From: Limosilactobacillus sp. WILCCON 0051
Lineage (GTDB): Bacteria; Bacillota; Bacilli; Lactobacillales; Lactobacillaceae
DNA length: 64,000 nt
Direction of reading: 5' to 3'
NCBI RefSeq assembly: GCF_039955095.1
Contig: NZ_CP154878.1
Coordinates: 1,860,001-1,924,000, forward strand
Program-made: the position numbers and the translations under genes
Shown here: positions 9,045 through 17,789 of the stretch, one piece after another
Layout: every line of letters begins with the position of its first letter
Numbering within the stretch: position 1 is the first letter of the stretch
The notes under the pieces: model-generated
What the model was told of the DNA's origin: nothing
Seen by the model: only the letters and a program-made list of their open reading frames with translations
Database searches by the model: none

Positions 9045-10412
9045 TTAGTTGTATCGATATTGTTTGAAAGTCAATGAAAGAATCGTCATAAATATCAGCC
9101 AGACTAATGCGATAATCAAGGCAATTCTGGTGTCAGGACTAAATAACAAGATCACGCCCACGGCAAACAGGAAAATCAAGACCATCCAATCAGTAACCGG
9201 CGTTCCCGGCATCTTAAAGCCACTGCCTTCCGGATGCAGCTTACGATAGCGCAGGTGAGCCAACACAATCGTTCCCCAGATAAACAGGAAGCTGGTCGTG
9301 GCCACACTTGAAACCAGGGTAAAGACTTCGGAAGGAATCAAGTAGTTCAGCAGTGACGACATCCCCATCAAAAGAGCTGAGATGACGATCGCCGTAGCTG
9401 GAACCGAATTCTTAGAAATGCGGCTGATCTTGCGAATTGAAGGCCGGCGTGAAGTTGAGGTCAATTCGGCCAACATGCGTCCAGTCGTGTACAGGGCGCT
9501 GTTGCAAGATGAAGCAGCCGCGGTTAAAACTACAAAGTTGATGATTGAGGCCGCTGAAGAAATGCCAATATCCTTAAAGACCATGACAAACGGACTCGAA
9601 TTTGGATCAAGGCGATTCCATGGATAGATGCTCATGATCACAAACAGTGCGCCAATGTAGAACAACAGAATCCGGACTGGAATGTCATTGATGGCCTTGG
9701 GAATGACCTTGCGGGGATTAGCAGTTTCGGCCGCCGTCATCCCAACCATTTCAATTCCGGCAAATGAGAAGATGACCATTTGGAAAGACTTCAAAAAGCC
9801 ATCCAGGCCGGTTGCGAAAAATCCGCCATGTGATACCAGATTGCTTGGTGAGGTAACGATGCCGTTGGGACTCTTGAAGCGCACCAGCATCATCCCGATC
9901 CCGATTGCAATCAGCAGCAGGATCGCAAAAATCTTGATCAGTGCAAACCAAGATTCGACCTCGCCAAATGCACCAACCGTAATCAAGTTGACACATAAGA
10001 GCACCGCCAGCGTAATCAAGCCGGGTACCCATTGTGGACAATTCGGCAGCCATAATTGAACATACATGCCGATCGCAGTAATCTCAGCCATTGCGATTGC
10101 GACCCAGCAGAGCCAGTACGTCCAACCAGTGATAAATGCAGCCCGTGAGCCTAAGTAGTCACGAATCGCATCCACAAATGAATTGTAATGCAGATCAGCC
10201 AGCAAGAGTTCGCCCAGCGCCCGCATCAACAAGAAGCACATGATCCCCGTAATCAGATATGCCAGCAGAATGGAAGGACCAGCAGCGTGAATGGATTTCC
10301 CGGAACCCAAGAACAGCCCCGTACCGATCGCACCACCAAGGGCAATCAGCTGTACGTGACGATCCTTTAAGCCCCGCGACAGCGTTTGCTGATCCGGTTG
10401 CTTTTCCGCCAT
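9045..10412 (-). CDS. Amino acid permease, CycA-like (D-Ser/D-Ala/Gly)
   Basis: A 455-residue APC-superfamily transporter of the AAT branch with about 12 membrane segments. The N-terminus (LSRGLKDRHVQLIALGGAIG, then GTGLFLGSGK) and the segments GWTYWLCWVAIAMAE, VGMTAAETANPRKVIPKAI and NFVVLTAAASSCNSA closely follow E. coli CycA, an importer of D-serine, D-alanine and glycine. That substrate is a family-based guess; neutral L-amino acids are possible. An AGGAGG-type site precedes the ATG. The gene has its own terminator at 9010-9043. Confidence 0.87.
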   Translation of the reverse strand: MAEKQPDQQTLSRGLKDRHVQLIALGGAIGTGLFLGSGKSIHAAGPSILLAYLITGIMCFLLMRALGELLLADLHYNSFVDAIRDYLGSRAAFITGWTYWLCWVAIAMAEITAIGMYVQLWLPNCPQWVPGLITLAVLLCVNLITVGAFGEVESWFALIKIFAILLLIAIGIGMMLVRFKSPNGIVTSPSNLVSHGGFFATGLDGFLKSFQMVIFSFAGIEMVGMTAAETANPRKVIPKAINDIPVRILLFYIGALFVIMSIYPWNRLDPNSSPFVMVFKDIGISSAASIINFVVLTAAASSCNSALYTTGRMLAELTSTSRRPSIRKISRISKNSVPATAIVISALLMGMSSLLNYLIPSEVFTLVSSVATTSFLFIWGTIVLAHLRYRKLHPEGSGFKMPGTPVTDWMVLIFLFAVGVILLFSPDTRIALIIALVWLIFMTILSLTFKQYRYN

Positions 10413-10535
10413 ATTTAATTTCCTCCTTCTCTTAACCTGCCCAGCATTTTTTGCTAGACTGGAGGGTAAAACCTAGAATCTTTATTGTACCACGTTTTTA
10501 AATTTTCGTTAGAGTTATTTGGGAGATTTTTAATT

Positions 10536-11072
10536 TTGCGTTCTTGGATTCCATTTATAATACTATTAATCATCTGGAGCACTATGTTTAACCGGGCCCT
10601 GCATCTACCGCTTCATGGCTGGCAATGGTTTACGATGCTGAGTGCCTTGATCTATACTTTGGCCATTGCCTATCTCTGCTTTACGCCAACCCAGTATAAT
10701 TGGGGTGGCCCGCATAAGATTTTTTATCACGTCTTAGGTGTTCCCTGCAACGCTATTCCATTTCAAGCCTTGTCGCCTGATTTTTTCTTAAACATCGTCA
10801 TGACGGTTCCGGCTGGCATCTACTGGTATCTGCTGAGTGCGCGGCATGATTTCAAGTCGGTGCTTATATTTGGTGTCTTGCTGGGAATCTCAATCGAAAG
10901 CACACAATTTTTATGTGATCTGTTTTTCCATGTTGAACGCTTCGTTGATATTGATGATGTCATCACAAATGCAGCTGGCGTTTTAGCTGGGTTTTATGTC
11001 ATGGTGCTTTTAAAAGCGACTGCCTTGGCTGATTGGATCGCGCAACTATCGATAAAATTTGTTAAACTGTAG
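10536..11072 (+). CDS. VanZ-family membrane protein
   Basis: A VanZ-like protein of about 178 residues with four to five membrane segments. The family hallmark is the C-terminal block VDIDDVITNAAGVLAGF, preceded by SIESTQFL. The frame is open from 10485, but the only good ribosome site is GGGAG at 10521-10525, which points to TTG 10536 (MRSWIPFIILL). VanZ-like proteins are linked to low-level glycopeptide tolerance and cell-envelope functions, but most members are uncharacterised. It is transcribed divergently from the permease and probably with the small gene that follows. Confidence 0.85.
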   Translation: MRSWIPFIILLIIWSTMFNRALHLPLHGWQWFTMLSALIYTLAIAYLCFTPTQYNWGGPHKIFYHVLGVPCNAIPFQALSPDFFLNIVMTVPAGIYWYLLSARHDFKSVLIFGVLLGISIESTQFLCDLFFHVERFVDIDDVITNAAGVLAGFYVMVLLKATALADWIAQLSIKFVKL

Positions 11073-11088
11073 TAATGAGGTGAATAAT

Positions 11089-11256
11089 ATGATCAGTAAC
11101 GAACAACGCGCGCATGATATCGCCATCGCGCTGCTTCAGGCAAACGGCAAGGATCGCAAGCCAATCGAAGCATATCATGAATACATCAACACCCTGCTGC
11201 CAATCTTAAAGGAAATCGATAAAGACTTCCCCAATGGCATCAAGGAACACATCTAA
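11089..11256 (+). CDS. Small hypothetical protein (55 aa)
   Basis: A 55-residue soluble protein with no recognised domain. ATG 11089 is preceded by GAGGTG six bases upstream and lies 17 bp after the VanZ stop. A longer frame beginning at TTG 11059 overlaps vanZ and lacks a ribosome site. It is rich in Glu, Lys and Ile and probably helical. A strong terminator follows at 11280. The good ribosome site and operon position argue that it is real; its function is unknown. Confidence 0.65.
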   Translation: MISNEQRAHDIAIALLQANGKDRKPIEAYHEYINTLLPILKEIDKDFPNGIKEHI

Positions 11257-11279
11257 ACCGGTTTGAAGCCGTAAAAAAA

Positions 11280-11313
11280 GCAGCCGCGAGTTCTCGCAGC
11301 TGCTCTTTTTTTA
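11280..11313. terminator. Bidirectional terminator
   Basis: AGCAGCCGCGAG and CTCGCAGCTGCT form a 12-bp stem with one mismatch, with an A-run before and an eight-T run after. It lies between the convergent small gene and pepV. Confidence 0.88.
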
Positions 11314-11321
11314 TTCAATTA

Positions 11322-12665
11322 TCAGTCCACGCATAACCGCTTGACTGCCTCAGCAAAGATGTCCATTGCCTTAAACATGTCTTGAAGTGGCCATTGTTCA
11401 TTAGCCTGGTGCATAAAGTCAGGCGTGGTTGGCAGCATCGCCCCAAAGGCCACGCAGTTATGCATCGTCCGCGCAAAGGTTGCCCCGCCGCTGACCTGTG
11501 GCTGAGAAGCAACGTCACCGGTTTGATCCTGATAGACTGCCATCAAGGTCTTAACCAATTCGGTATCTTTAGGAACGTACAATGGCGCTACGTAGTCAAA
11601 ATGCTTATATTGCAGATCGTATTTGGCTACGTTTTGGCTCAGTTTTTCAAGCAGCGCATCACGATCAACGGTAACCGGAATCCGCAGATCAATCTGCATC
11701 CGCGTTTCTGTCGGCGTGATCTTGAGGCTGGAAATATTAAACGTTAAGTGGCCGGATGCCTCGTCTTTGACATCGCCCAGCAGATTGGTTCCCGTCGCAT
11801 CCTCTTTAAAGCACTGACCGATAAAGTCCAGTGGTCCAAAGCCTTTAAAGACGTCATCCAAAGCAATTGCCAGTCTTAAGACCGCGTTGACGCCTTGGGG
11901 AGCCAGCATGGCATGAATCGCCTTGCCTTCTACGACCAGCTTGCCGGCTTCCTCATGATACTTGAAGCCGTGTTTTTCAAGAGCAGCCTTGACCTCATCT
12001 TGCTTTGGACCAGCATATTCTGCCCGATCTGGAACCGCGTTGAATGCACCACCAGTTTCAACGTTCAGCAGCTCGGTCCCTGGCCCAACCAGATATGACT
12101 GCTGCAGCCCTTTTTCAGCATAGGTAACCGGAAATTCAGCGTCTGGCGAAAATCCCAGATCAATCGGCGCTTCTTTTTGATTGTACTTGGCAATCCCGCG
12201 CCACAGCGTTTCTTCATCGGTACCAAAGATAAAGCGGATCTTTTTATTGAAATGACAGCCGCGATTCTCCAACGCCTTAACCGCGAACAGAGCCGCAATC
12301 ACGGGACCTTTGTCGTCTTGTACGCCGCGCCCATAGACCACATCGCCAAAGACCTCGCCAGAATACGGATCATGTTCCCAAGTACTCAAATCGCCAGCTG
12401 GTACTGTATCAACATGGCCAATAATGCCAAACGTCTCGCTGCCGGTTCCAGTTTCAGCATAGCCATAGTAGCCATCTGGATCCTCATAGGTTTGATATCC
12501 CAGCTCATCACAGATCCGCATCAGCTCATCTAAAGCCTGACGAATCTTGGGTCCAAACGGCGCGCCTGGTGCTGGAGCCTCATTATACGATGGCTTGGCA
12601 ACCAAACGCTTTAAAGCTGCCAATGCTTGTTGACGCTCATTTTCTTGAACCAATTCTGCTGCCAT
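11322..12665 (-). CDS. pepV: M20-family dipeptidase PepV
   Basis: A 447-residue zinc dipeptidase that hydrolyses dipeptides with unprotected N-termini in the cytoplasm. Metal and catalytic motifs are visible: GHVDTVPAGD (His and catalytic Asp), GRGVQDDKGP (bridging Asp), GTDEETLW (Glu pair) and a C-terminal histidine in DFMHQANE. Length is close to the 465-470 residues of known PepV. It lies 30 bp downstream of the YfcC-type transporter, in the same direction, so they form an operon. Related transporter/peptidase pairs occur in arginine-catabolism clusters of lactic acid bacteria. Confidence 0.93.
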   Translation of the reverse strand: MAAELVQENERQQALAALKRLVAKPSYNEAPAPGAPFGPKIRQALDELMRICDELGYQTYEDPDGYYGYAETGTGSETFGIIGHVDTVPAGDLSTWEHDPYSGEVFGDVVYGRGVQDDKGPVIAALFAVKALENRGCHFNKKIRFIFGTDEETLWRGIAKYNQKEAPIDLGFSPDAEFPVTYAEKGLQQSYLVGPGTELLNVETGGAFNAVPDRAEYAGPKQDEVKAALEKHGFKYHEEAGKLVVEGKAIHAMLAPQGVNAVLRLAIALDDVFKGFGPLDFIGQCFKEDATGTNLLGDVKDEASGHLTFNISSLKITPTETRMQIDLRIPVTVDRDALLEKLSQNVAKYDLQYKHFDYVAPLYVPKDTELVKTLMAVYQDQTGDVASQPQVSGGATFARTMHNCVAFGAMLPTTPDFMHQANEQWPLQDMFKAMDIFAEAVKRLCVD

Positions 12666-12695
12666 ATTAATTCCCCCTGATATGATTGAAAAAAG

Positions 12696-14213
12696 CTAAA
12701 GTACCGCGGCAACGCCCAAGAAGACACAGGTAACCAGGAACAGGATCACCATGAACTTGGCCATCCACTTCCACCAGACACTGATGTTGACGTGCGCAAT
12801 TGCCAATGCCCCCATTACGATTCCGGAAGTTGGCGTAATCAGGTTGATCCAGCCAGAAGCTGCTTGGTAAGCCGTGATAACCAGACTGCCGGAAACATGA
12901 CAGAAGTGTCCCAGTGGTCCCATGATTCCCATCGTAGCGGCAGCCAAGCCGGAAGTTGATGGAATCAGGAATGACATTGGAATGTAGAAGATGTAGGTCA
13001 AAATGATGAAGGCACTGCGCGACAGGCCGCCCAGTCCGACTTCACCCCAATGCAAAACGGTCGCCGTAATCATACCATTGTTCATGATAACCTGAATCCC
13101 ACGAGCAACGGCCACGATAATCGCAACGCTGAGCAGGTCGCCCATTCCCTTTAAGAAGGCGTCGATAAATTCGCTTTCCTTCATATGAGCGACAAACATA
13201 ATTACTACCGACATAAAGATGAACAGCAGCGTAATTTCGTTAAAGTACCAAGTCCCCAAGGCTGGAATGTCTTTACCGATCAAAACGCCCAGGAACGGAA
13301 TGCCATGCAGCCAGTTGGTAAACGTGTCAAAGGCCGTCCAATGCTTGTTCAGATCAGTCCATGGCACCAGCCCCATGATCATAATGACAAACGTGATCCC
13401 AAACAGCCACAGCACGCGTTTTTGCACCTTGGTTAAAGGCTGTGTGTCCTGCGTCTTTTCAGAAATGTCAAACCGTTTTTCGTCTTCAGCCCGCTGAGCG
13501 TAGACTAATGACTTGGTTGGATCTTTTTTGACCTGGTCGGCATAGTGCATCGTGTACCAAATGCCAAGCGCCGTGACGATCACCAGCAGGATCAGCCGTG
13601 GAATCAAGCCTTCACCTGGCGAGATCTTCAATGTAGCTGAGGCAACCCCAGTGGCAAATGGGTTGACCGTTGATGCCAGACACCCCAGCTGCGTGCCGAC
13701 CAAAGCCACGGCAACCGCGACGATTGAGTCAAAGCCGCAGCCGATCATGACTGGAATCAGCAATGGGTAAAAGGCCAGCGTTTCTTCACCCATGCCATAG
13801 GTCGTACCCCCCAGAGCAAACAGGATCATCAAAATTGGAATCAATGTCCGTTCGCGTCCCTCATAACGACGAACAACGGCGGAAATCCCATTGTTTAAAG
13901 CCCCGGTTTTGTTAACGACGCCTAAGAACCCACCAATTACCAGGATGAACAGCGCGATCTGAATTGCCCCTTCAGTCTTGCTGTCACCAATCATCCCAAT
14001 AACCATTGCCATGAAGACATCCCAGATACCTTGCGGGTGTGGCGAAACGGTATGGTAGGTATGAGCAATAATGTTGCCGGCTGAATCGGTAGCGTACTTA
14101 CCGGCTGGAATAAACCAAGTTAAGACTGCCAAGACGACGATAATGAAGAATAAAATCGTAAACGCGGATGGCATCTTAAAACGGTGCTTTTTGGTTGGCT
14201 TTGCGTTTTCCAA
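12696..14213 (-). CDS. YfcC-family transporter (ArcD-like)
   Basis: A 505-residue integral membrane protein of the YfcC/C4-dicarboxylate-like family with about 12 membrane segments. Signature stretches are FTILFFIIVVLAVLTWFIPA with GKY after it, GGTTYGMGEETLAFYPLLIP, and PSTSGLAAATMGIMGPLG near the C-terminus. Family members are predicted to be amino acid, arginine/ornithine or dipeptide transporters. The adjacent PepV supports a peptide or basic amino acid substrate, but this is inference. Expression may be carbon-repressed through a cre-like site overlapping its promoter. Confidence 0.85.
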   Translation of the reverse strand: MENAKPTKKHRFKMPSAFTILFFIIVVLAVLTWFIPAGKYATDSAGNIIAHTYHTVSPHPQGIWDVFMAMVIGMIGDSKTEGAIQIALFILVIGGFLGVVNKTGALNNGISAVVRRYEGRERTLIPILMILFALGGTTYGMGEETLAFYPLLIPVMIGCGFDSIVAVAVALVGTQLGCLASTVNPFATGVASATLKISPGEGLIPRLILLVIVTALGIWYTMHYADQVKKDPTKSLVYAQRAEDEKRFDISEKTQDTQPLTKVQKRVLWLFGITFVIMIMGLVPWTDLNKHWTAFDTFTNWLHGIPFLGVLIGKDIPALGTWYFNEITLLFIFMSVVIMFVAHMKESEFIDAFLKGMGDLLSVAIIVAVARGIQVIMNNGMITATVLHWGEVGLGGLSRSAFIILTYIFYIPMSFLIPSTSGLAAATMGIMGPLGHFCHVSGSLVITAYQAASGWINLITPTSGIVMGALAIAHVNISVWWKWMAKFMVILFLVTCVFLGVAAVL

Positions 14214-14293
14214 AACGTTCCCTCCTTTAGCTGTTAAGACAACAAAATAATTGCAAAGTTGTTAGATTGCACAAATTAATTATATCAAATTCG

Positions 14294-14307
14294 TGAAAGC
14301 ATTTACA
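14294..14307 (-). promoter_or_regulatory. cre-like CcpA site before the YfcC/PepV operon
   Basis: TGAAAGCATTTACA matches the cre consensus TGWAANCGNTNWCA with one mismatch (the central G). It lies just upstream of a minus-strand TATAAT (14277-14282), so it overlaps the -35 region, a position expected for CcpA repression. Confidence 0.5.
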
Positions 14308-14321
14308 TAGCCAAAATAAAA

Positions 14322-14352
14322 AATGAGTAGCAATTTAAAACTGCTACTCATT
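14322..14352. terminator. Terminator downstream of hsp20
   Basis: ATGAGTAGCA (14323-14332) pairs with TGCTACTCAT (14342-14351) around an AT-rich loop, with A/T-rich flanks. Confidence 0.85.
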
Positions 14353-14374
14353 TAAAGACTATTTGTCAATTAAA

Positions 14375-14812
14375 TTATTCGATTTCGATGTGAGTGCCAG
14401 TGCCGGCTTCTGGTGCCAGCTTAGGCAGCGTCAGAACCAGAACCCCGTCGCTGTAGTGAGCAGAGGCCTTCTTTAAGTCAACTTCTGGCAGACGGAATGA
14501 ACGGCTCATTTGACCATAGTTGCGTTCGCTGTGCAAAATATTGCCATCCTTGTCAGAAAGGTCGTCAAACGTGTCACGGCGGCCCGTGATCGTCAGGATG
14601 TTGTTCTCATAGTTGATGTGGATGTCCTTCTTGTCAAAGCCAGGCATGTCGACTTTAACGACATAGTTCTTATCAGTTTCTGCAATGTCGGTCTTCATGT
14701 GATCTGCCTTAGCGTTGAAGCCAGAGAAGAAATTGTCGTTCAGCAGATTGCGCATGCCCGCGCTCATTACGTCGTCAAACATGTTGTTATGACGTTGAAT
14801 TTCATTAGCCAT
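14375..14812 (-). CDS. Small heat-shock protein, Hsp20 family
   Basis: An alpha-crystallin-type chaperone of about 145 residues that holds unfolded proteins. The alpha-crystallin domain runs from about residue 38 (ADHMKTDIAETDKNYVVKVD) through DMPGFDKKDIHINYENN to the VLTLPKL end. ATG 14812 lies eight bases after GGAAG; the TTG two codons earlier has no suitable spacing. A CtsR operator lies about 115 bp upstream. A plausible promoter (TTGTAT, 16 bp, TAAGAT) sits between operator and gene. Stress induction by release of CtsR is therefore expected. Confidence 0.95.
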   Translation of the reverse strand: MANEIQRHNNMFDDVMSAGMRNLLNDNFFSGFNAKADHMKTDIAETDKNYVVKVDMPGFDKKDIHINYENNILTITGRRDTFDDLSDKDGNILHSERNYGQMSRSFRLPEVDLKKASAHYSDGVLVLTLPKLAPEAGTGTHIEIE

Positions 14813-14928
14813 ATCCAAAACTTCCTTTCCTAAAATAACTCATATCATTTGTACACTTTTATCTTAGTTTGTATATTAAAAAATACAACCCTTCACTTTG
14901 CGAAATTCGCTGCTCCTCGGCAAAATTC

Positions 14929-14945
14929 TTTGACCTTTGTTGACC
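14929..14945 (-). promoter_or_regulatory. CtsR operator upstream of hsp20
   Basis: On the minus strand the sequence reads GGTCAACAAAGGTCAAA. This is the CtsR direct heptad repeat GGTCAAA-NNN-GGTCAAA with one mismatch in the first heptad. Confidence 0.8.
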
Positions 14946-15378
14946 TTGACGACTGAAATCCTACTCTCGTAAGGGCTTTCATCATTGGAACAATCGCGTT
15001 TAAACGTCTTGTCAAATAAAATATTTTTGTATCATATGATTTTTATTTCATTCGATAAGTCAGTATCATTCAAAAAAATACCGTTATCTGTCGCCAAACA
15101 AAGCCGGTAGATTGAGTTGGCCGCGATGCCTCGCTAACTTCCAGCTATGGTGATAGATTGGCCGCTTTGAATTGGCTGCGCTATGATATCTGCCCTGAAT
15201 CATCGCACTGAGATCCTGCTTAGATTTGACTGGTTTGACTATGTTTGCCAAGCTGAACTGATCGAATCGCGATGATCGATTTACTGACTTGAGCCGAACG
15301 CGTAATTTGTATCAGCAAGGCAGAACCGGTCTGTCATCCGACGCGCCCAGCCTTATCCAGCATCATCGCTATCGGCAT

Positions 15379-15815
15379 ACGATTGAATGGCTTTCAAGAC
15401 GCATAAAGGTCGCAACCCACGTTCTTTAAGCATCCACGATTGAATGGCTGTTAAAACGCATGAAAGCCGCGACCTACTTCTTTAAGCATCCACGATTGAA
15501 TGGCTGTCAAGACGCATGAAGGCCGCAACCCACGTTCTTTAAGCATCCACGATTGAATGGCTTTCAAGACGCATAAAGGTCGCAACCCACGTTCTTTAAG
15601 TATCCACGATTGAATGGCTGTTAAAACGCATGAAAGCCGCGACCTACTTCTTTAAGCATCCACGATTGAATGGCTGTCAAGACGCATGAAAGCCGCGACC
15701 TACTTCTTTAAGCATCCACGATTGAATGGCTTTCAAGACGCATGAAAGCCGCAACCCACGTTCTTTAAGCATCCACGATTGAATGGCTGTCAAGACGCAC
15801 GAAAGCCGCGACGAT
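15379..15815 (+). repeat. 56/57-bp tandem array, 8 units
   Basis: Units begin with ACGATTGAATGGCT at 15379, 15436, 15492, 15549, 15606, 15662, 15718 and 15775. The whole unit is conserved, so this is not a CRISPR array with unique spacers. Variant types recur with a three-unit (169-170 bp) higher-order period: units 1-2 are nearly repeated as 4-5. Unit length alternates between 56 and 57, which breaks any reading frame. It ends 20 bp before copy 2 of the palindromic element. The preceding 14946-15378 holds only degenerate sequence with no gene. Confidence 0.92.
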
Positions 15816-15835
15816 TGCCAGCATTGTCAGCCATC

Positions 15836-16177
15836 TTTGTGAAGCAATTCTGGCATTAATCAAGCTCCCTTTTGGATTTACCTACTTTGCGCTGATTTAT
15901 GGCCAGAAGTAGGTAACTGCATACGCGGCCGGCTTAACTTTACCTACTTTCGGCGTCTTTTTCCGAAATAGTAGGTAAAAATGCATATTTTAGAGCTGAT
16001 TGGGTCAGACCAACTTTGTGAACTACCTACTATTGGGGAATTTTCAACCAATAGTAGGTAATGTTAGGGATCCCTAACTCGATATACATTGATTTTTACC
16101 TACTTATACATCGTTTTTTTAAAAAAGTAGGTAACGTGATTTCGTCAGCTGGTATTATGCAGAACTTTTTGCATAAT
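15836..16177 (-). repeat. Multi-palindrome intergenic element, copy 2
   Basis: Inverted relative to copy 1. In plus-strand order: TTCACAAA complement (15836-15843), H4 (15878-15916), H3 (15940-15978), TTCACAAA complement (16015-16022), H2 (16023-16061), the perfect 16-bp palindrome GTTAGGGATCCCTAAC (16063-16078), H1 (16096-16134) and the TTATGCA hairpin (16154-16177). All four H palindromes are 39 bp and start distances are again 62, 83 and 73 bp. It lies between argD and hsp20, with tandem arrays on both sides. Confidence 0.93.
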
Positions 16178-16305
16178 CGTGCCCAATCGATTCCAATCAA
16201 CGCTCAGCAACGGTTTTTTCAGTGATCGTCTCACCAGATTCACTCGCAAAGTCAAGCAGTTTAATCATCCGGGGAGTTTTTTCCCTTTTCAATGCCTCCT
16301 TTTAA

Positions 16306-16332
16306 ATTTACATAAACAATTTTACACTCCCA
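16306..16332. mobile_element. Solo insertion-sequence end (scar)
   Basis: A 27-bp string starting ATTTACATAAACAATTTTAC and ending ACTCCCA recurs with one mismatch at 48688-48713 inside an IS graveyard. It resembles the terminal repeat of a Mutator-like (IS256-type) element, but no transposase remains. The family assignment is tentative. Confidence 0.45.
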
Positions 16333-16381
16333 GTTTTCATCAAACTAATCCGCTAAACAGCGCATCATTAGCCCCAACATC

Positions 16382-16421
16382 AAAAATCCGTCAAACCAGT
16401 TTTGGCTTGACGGATTTTATT
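16382..16421 (-). terminator. Terminator of the arg operon
   Basis: AAAATCCGTCAA and TTGACGGATTTT form a long stem, followed on the minus strand by TTGATG. It lies about 200 bp beyond the argD stop codon because three tandem copies of the argD tail sit between them. Confidence 0.75.
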
Positions 16422-16624
16422 TATGCGGTAGCAGTCGCCGATTAAGTTGCTGCAATCTCAACCAGTTTATCAGCCATCGGATTTTATTTATGCGGTAACG
16501 GTCGTCGATTAAGCTGCTGCAATCTCAACCAGTTTATCAGCCATCGGATTTTATTTATGCGGTAATGGTCGCCGATTAAGCTGCTGCAATCTCAATCAAT
16601 TTAGCAACCGCCATCTGACTTTAT
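16421..16624. repeat. Tandem copies of the argD 3' end
   Basis: TTATGCGGTA, which covers the argD stop codon, recurs at 16421, 16488, 16555 and in the gene at 16625: periods of 67, 67 and 70 bp. Each unit repeats the last argD codons plus downstream sequence (TCAACCAGTTTATCAGCCAT). The extra copies are outside the coding frame. Confidence 0.88.
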
Positions 16625-17785
16625 TTATGCGGTAACAGTCGCCGATTCAACTGCATTCAGCGCCTTTTTGATCTCATCGACACCAGTCAGCAGCTCATCT
16701 TGACTGGCAATCAATGGTGGCAAAAGACGCAGCGTATTGTCACGAGCCGAAAGCGCCAGCACATGCTGAGAATGGAGCTGAGCCAAGACCTGACTCACGG
16801 CAACGGCTTGATTAAGATGAATGCCGATCATTAAGCCCAGGCCGCTGATTGAATCAACCATGTCCATTGGCAGCAGCTCTTTTTCCATAGCTTGATGCAT
16901 TACCGCGGCTTTTTGCTGAACCGCGCTCAAAAATTCTTGATCCAGCGTCTTTAATACCTGCTGAGCGGCCGCCATTGCCAGCGGATTGCCCGCAAACGTC
17001 GAACCGTGGCTGCCGGGACCAAAGTATTGACCAAGCTCTTTTTTGCCGACCATCGCGCCAACCGGAATTCCATTGGCCAGCCCCTTAGCAACCGTATAGA
17101 TGTCTGGATCCAGGCCAAACTGTTCAAAAGCAAACAGCGAGCCGGTTCTGCCCATCCCAGTCTGCACCTCATCGATCAAAAGCAGCGCGCCAACCTCGTG
17201 ACATTTGTCTTGAACGGCCTTTAGCCACTTGGCATCACCAGCAATCACGCCGCCTTCGCCCTGGACGACTTCCAGGATTACCCCAGCCAGATCCGGCTTG
17301 ATCTCATCGATAGCCGCGAAGTCATTGTACTTGGCAAACCGCGCGCCGGGAACCAGGGGAAGAAAGCCTTCCTTAATACCCTCGTTGCCCGTTACCGTCA
17401 GCGAGCCAGCCGAACGTCCATGAAACGAGTGATCAAATGCCAGAAAATCAAGCCGGCCCGTTGCCTTGCGCGCCAGTTTCAATGCAGCTTCATTGGCCTC
17501 GGTACCGGAATTGGCAAAACTGACCAGCATGTCTTGATGAACGCCCAGCTGTGCCGCCACGCTTTCCTGCAGCGAGCTCTCATACAGATTGGATGTATGC
17601 CAGACCTGATGCAGCTGATGTTCAACGGCATCATTGAGCGCCTTGACGTTGTAGCCTAGTCCGCAGACACCGATGCCACTGGTCAAGTCGAGGTATTCAT
17701 TGCCCTGTTCATCAAATAGATGGGCACCGGTTCCTTTTACGATTTCAAATGGGAAACGAGTATAGGTTGGAAATAAATGGCTCAT
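16625..17785 (-). CDS. argD: Acetylornithine aminotransferase
   Basis: A 386-residue class-III PLP aminotransferase that makes N-acetylornithine from the semialdehyde in arginine synthesis. Motifs: GIGVCGLGYN, FANSGTEANEAALKLAR, FLAFDHSFHGRSAGSLTVTG, LLIDEVQTGMGRTG (PLP-ring Asp) and TVAKGLANGIPVGAMVGK (Schiff-base Lys). It is the last gene of argC-argJ-argB-argD; its ribosome site AAGGAG overlaps the end of argB. The C-terminus (ESATVTA) has been tandemly duplicated downstream of the stop. Confidence 0.95.
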   Translation of the reverse strand: MSHLFPTYTRFPFEIVKGTGAHLFDEQGNEYLDLTSGIGVCGLGYNVKALNDAVEHQLHQVWHTSNLYESSLQESVAAQLGVHQDMLVSFANSGTEANEAALKLARKATGRLDFLAFDHSFHGRSAGSLTVTGNEGIKEGFLPLVPGARFAKYNDFAAIDEIKPDLAGVILEVVQGEGGVIAGDAKWLKAVQDKCHEVGALLLIDEVQTGMGRTGSLFAFEQFGLDPDIYTVAKGLANGIPVGAMVGKKELGQYFGPGSHGSTFAGNPLAMAAAQQVLKTLDQEFLSAVQQKAAVMHQAMEKELLPMDMVDSISGLGLMIGIHLNQAVAVSQVLAQLHSQHVLALSARDNTLRLLPPLIASQDELLTGVDEIKKALNAVESATVTA

Positions 17786-17789
17786 TTAA

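Noticed and set aside
15379..15815. Possible CRISPR array
   Set aside because: The whole 56/57-bp unit is conserved and there are no unique spacers; no cas genes are in the window.
16179..16445. Plus-strand 88-residue frame
   Set aside because: It crosses the IS scar and the arg terminator, has no ribosome site, and is not recognised.
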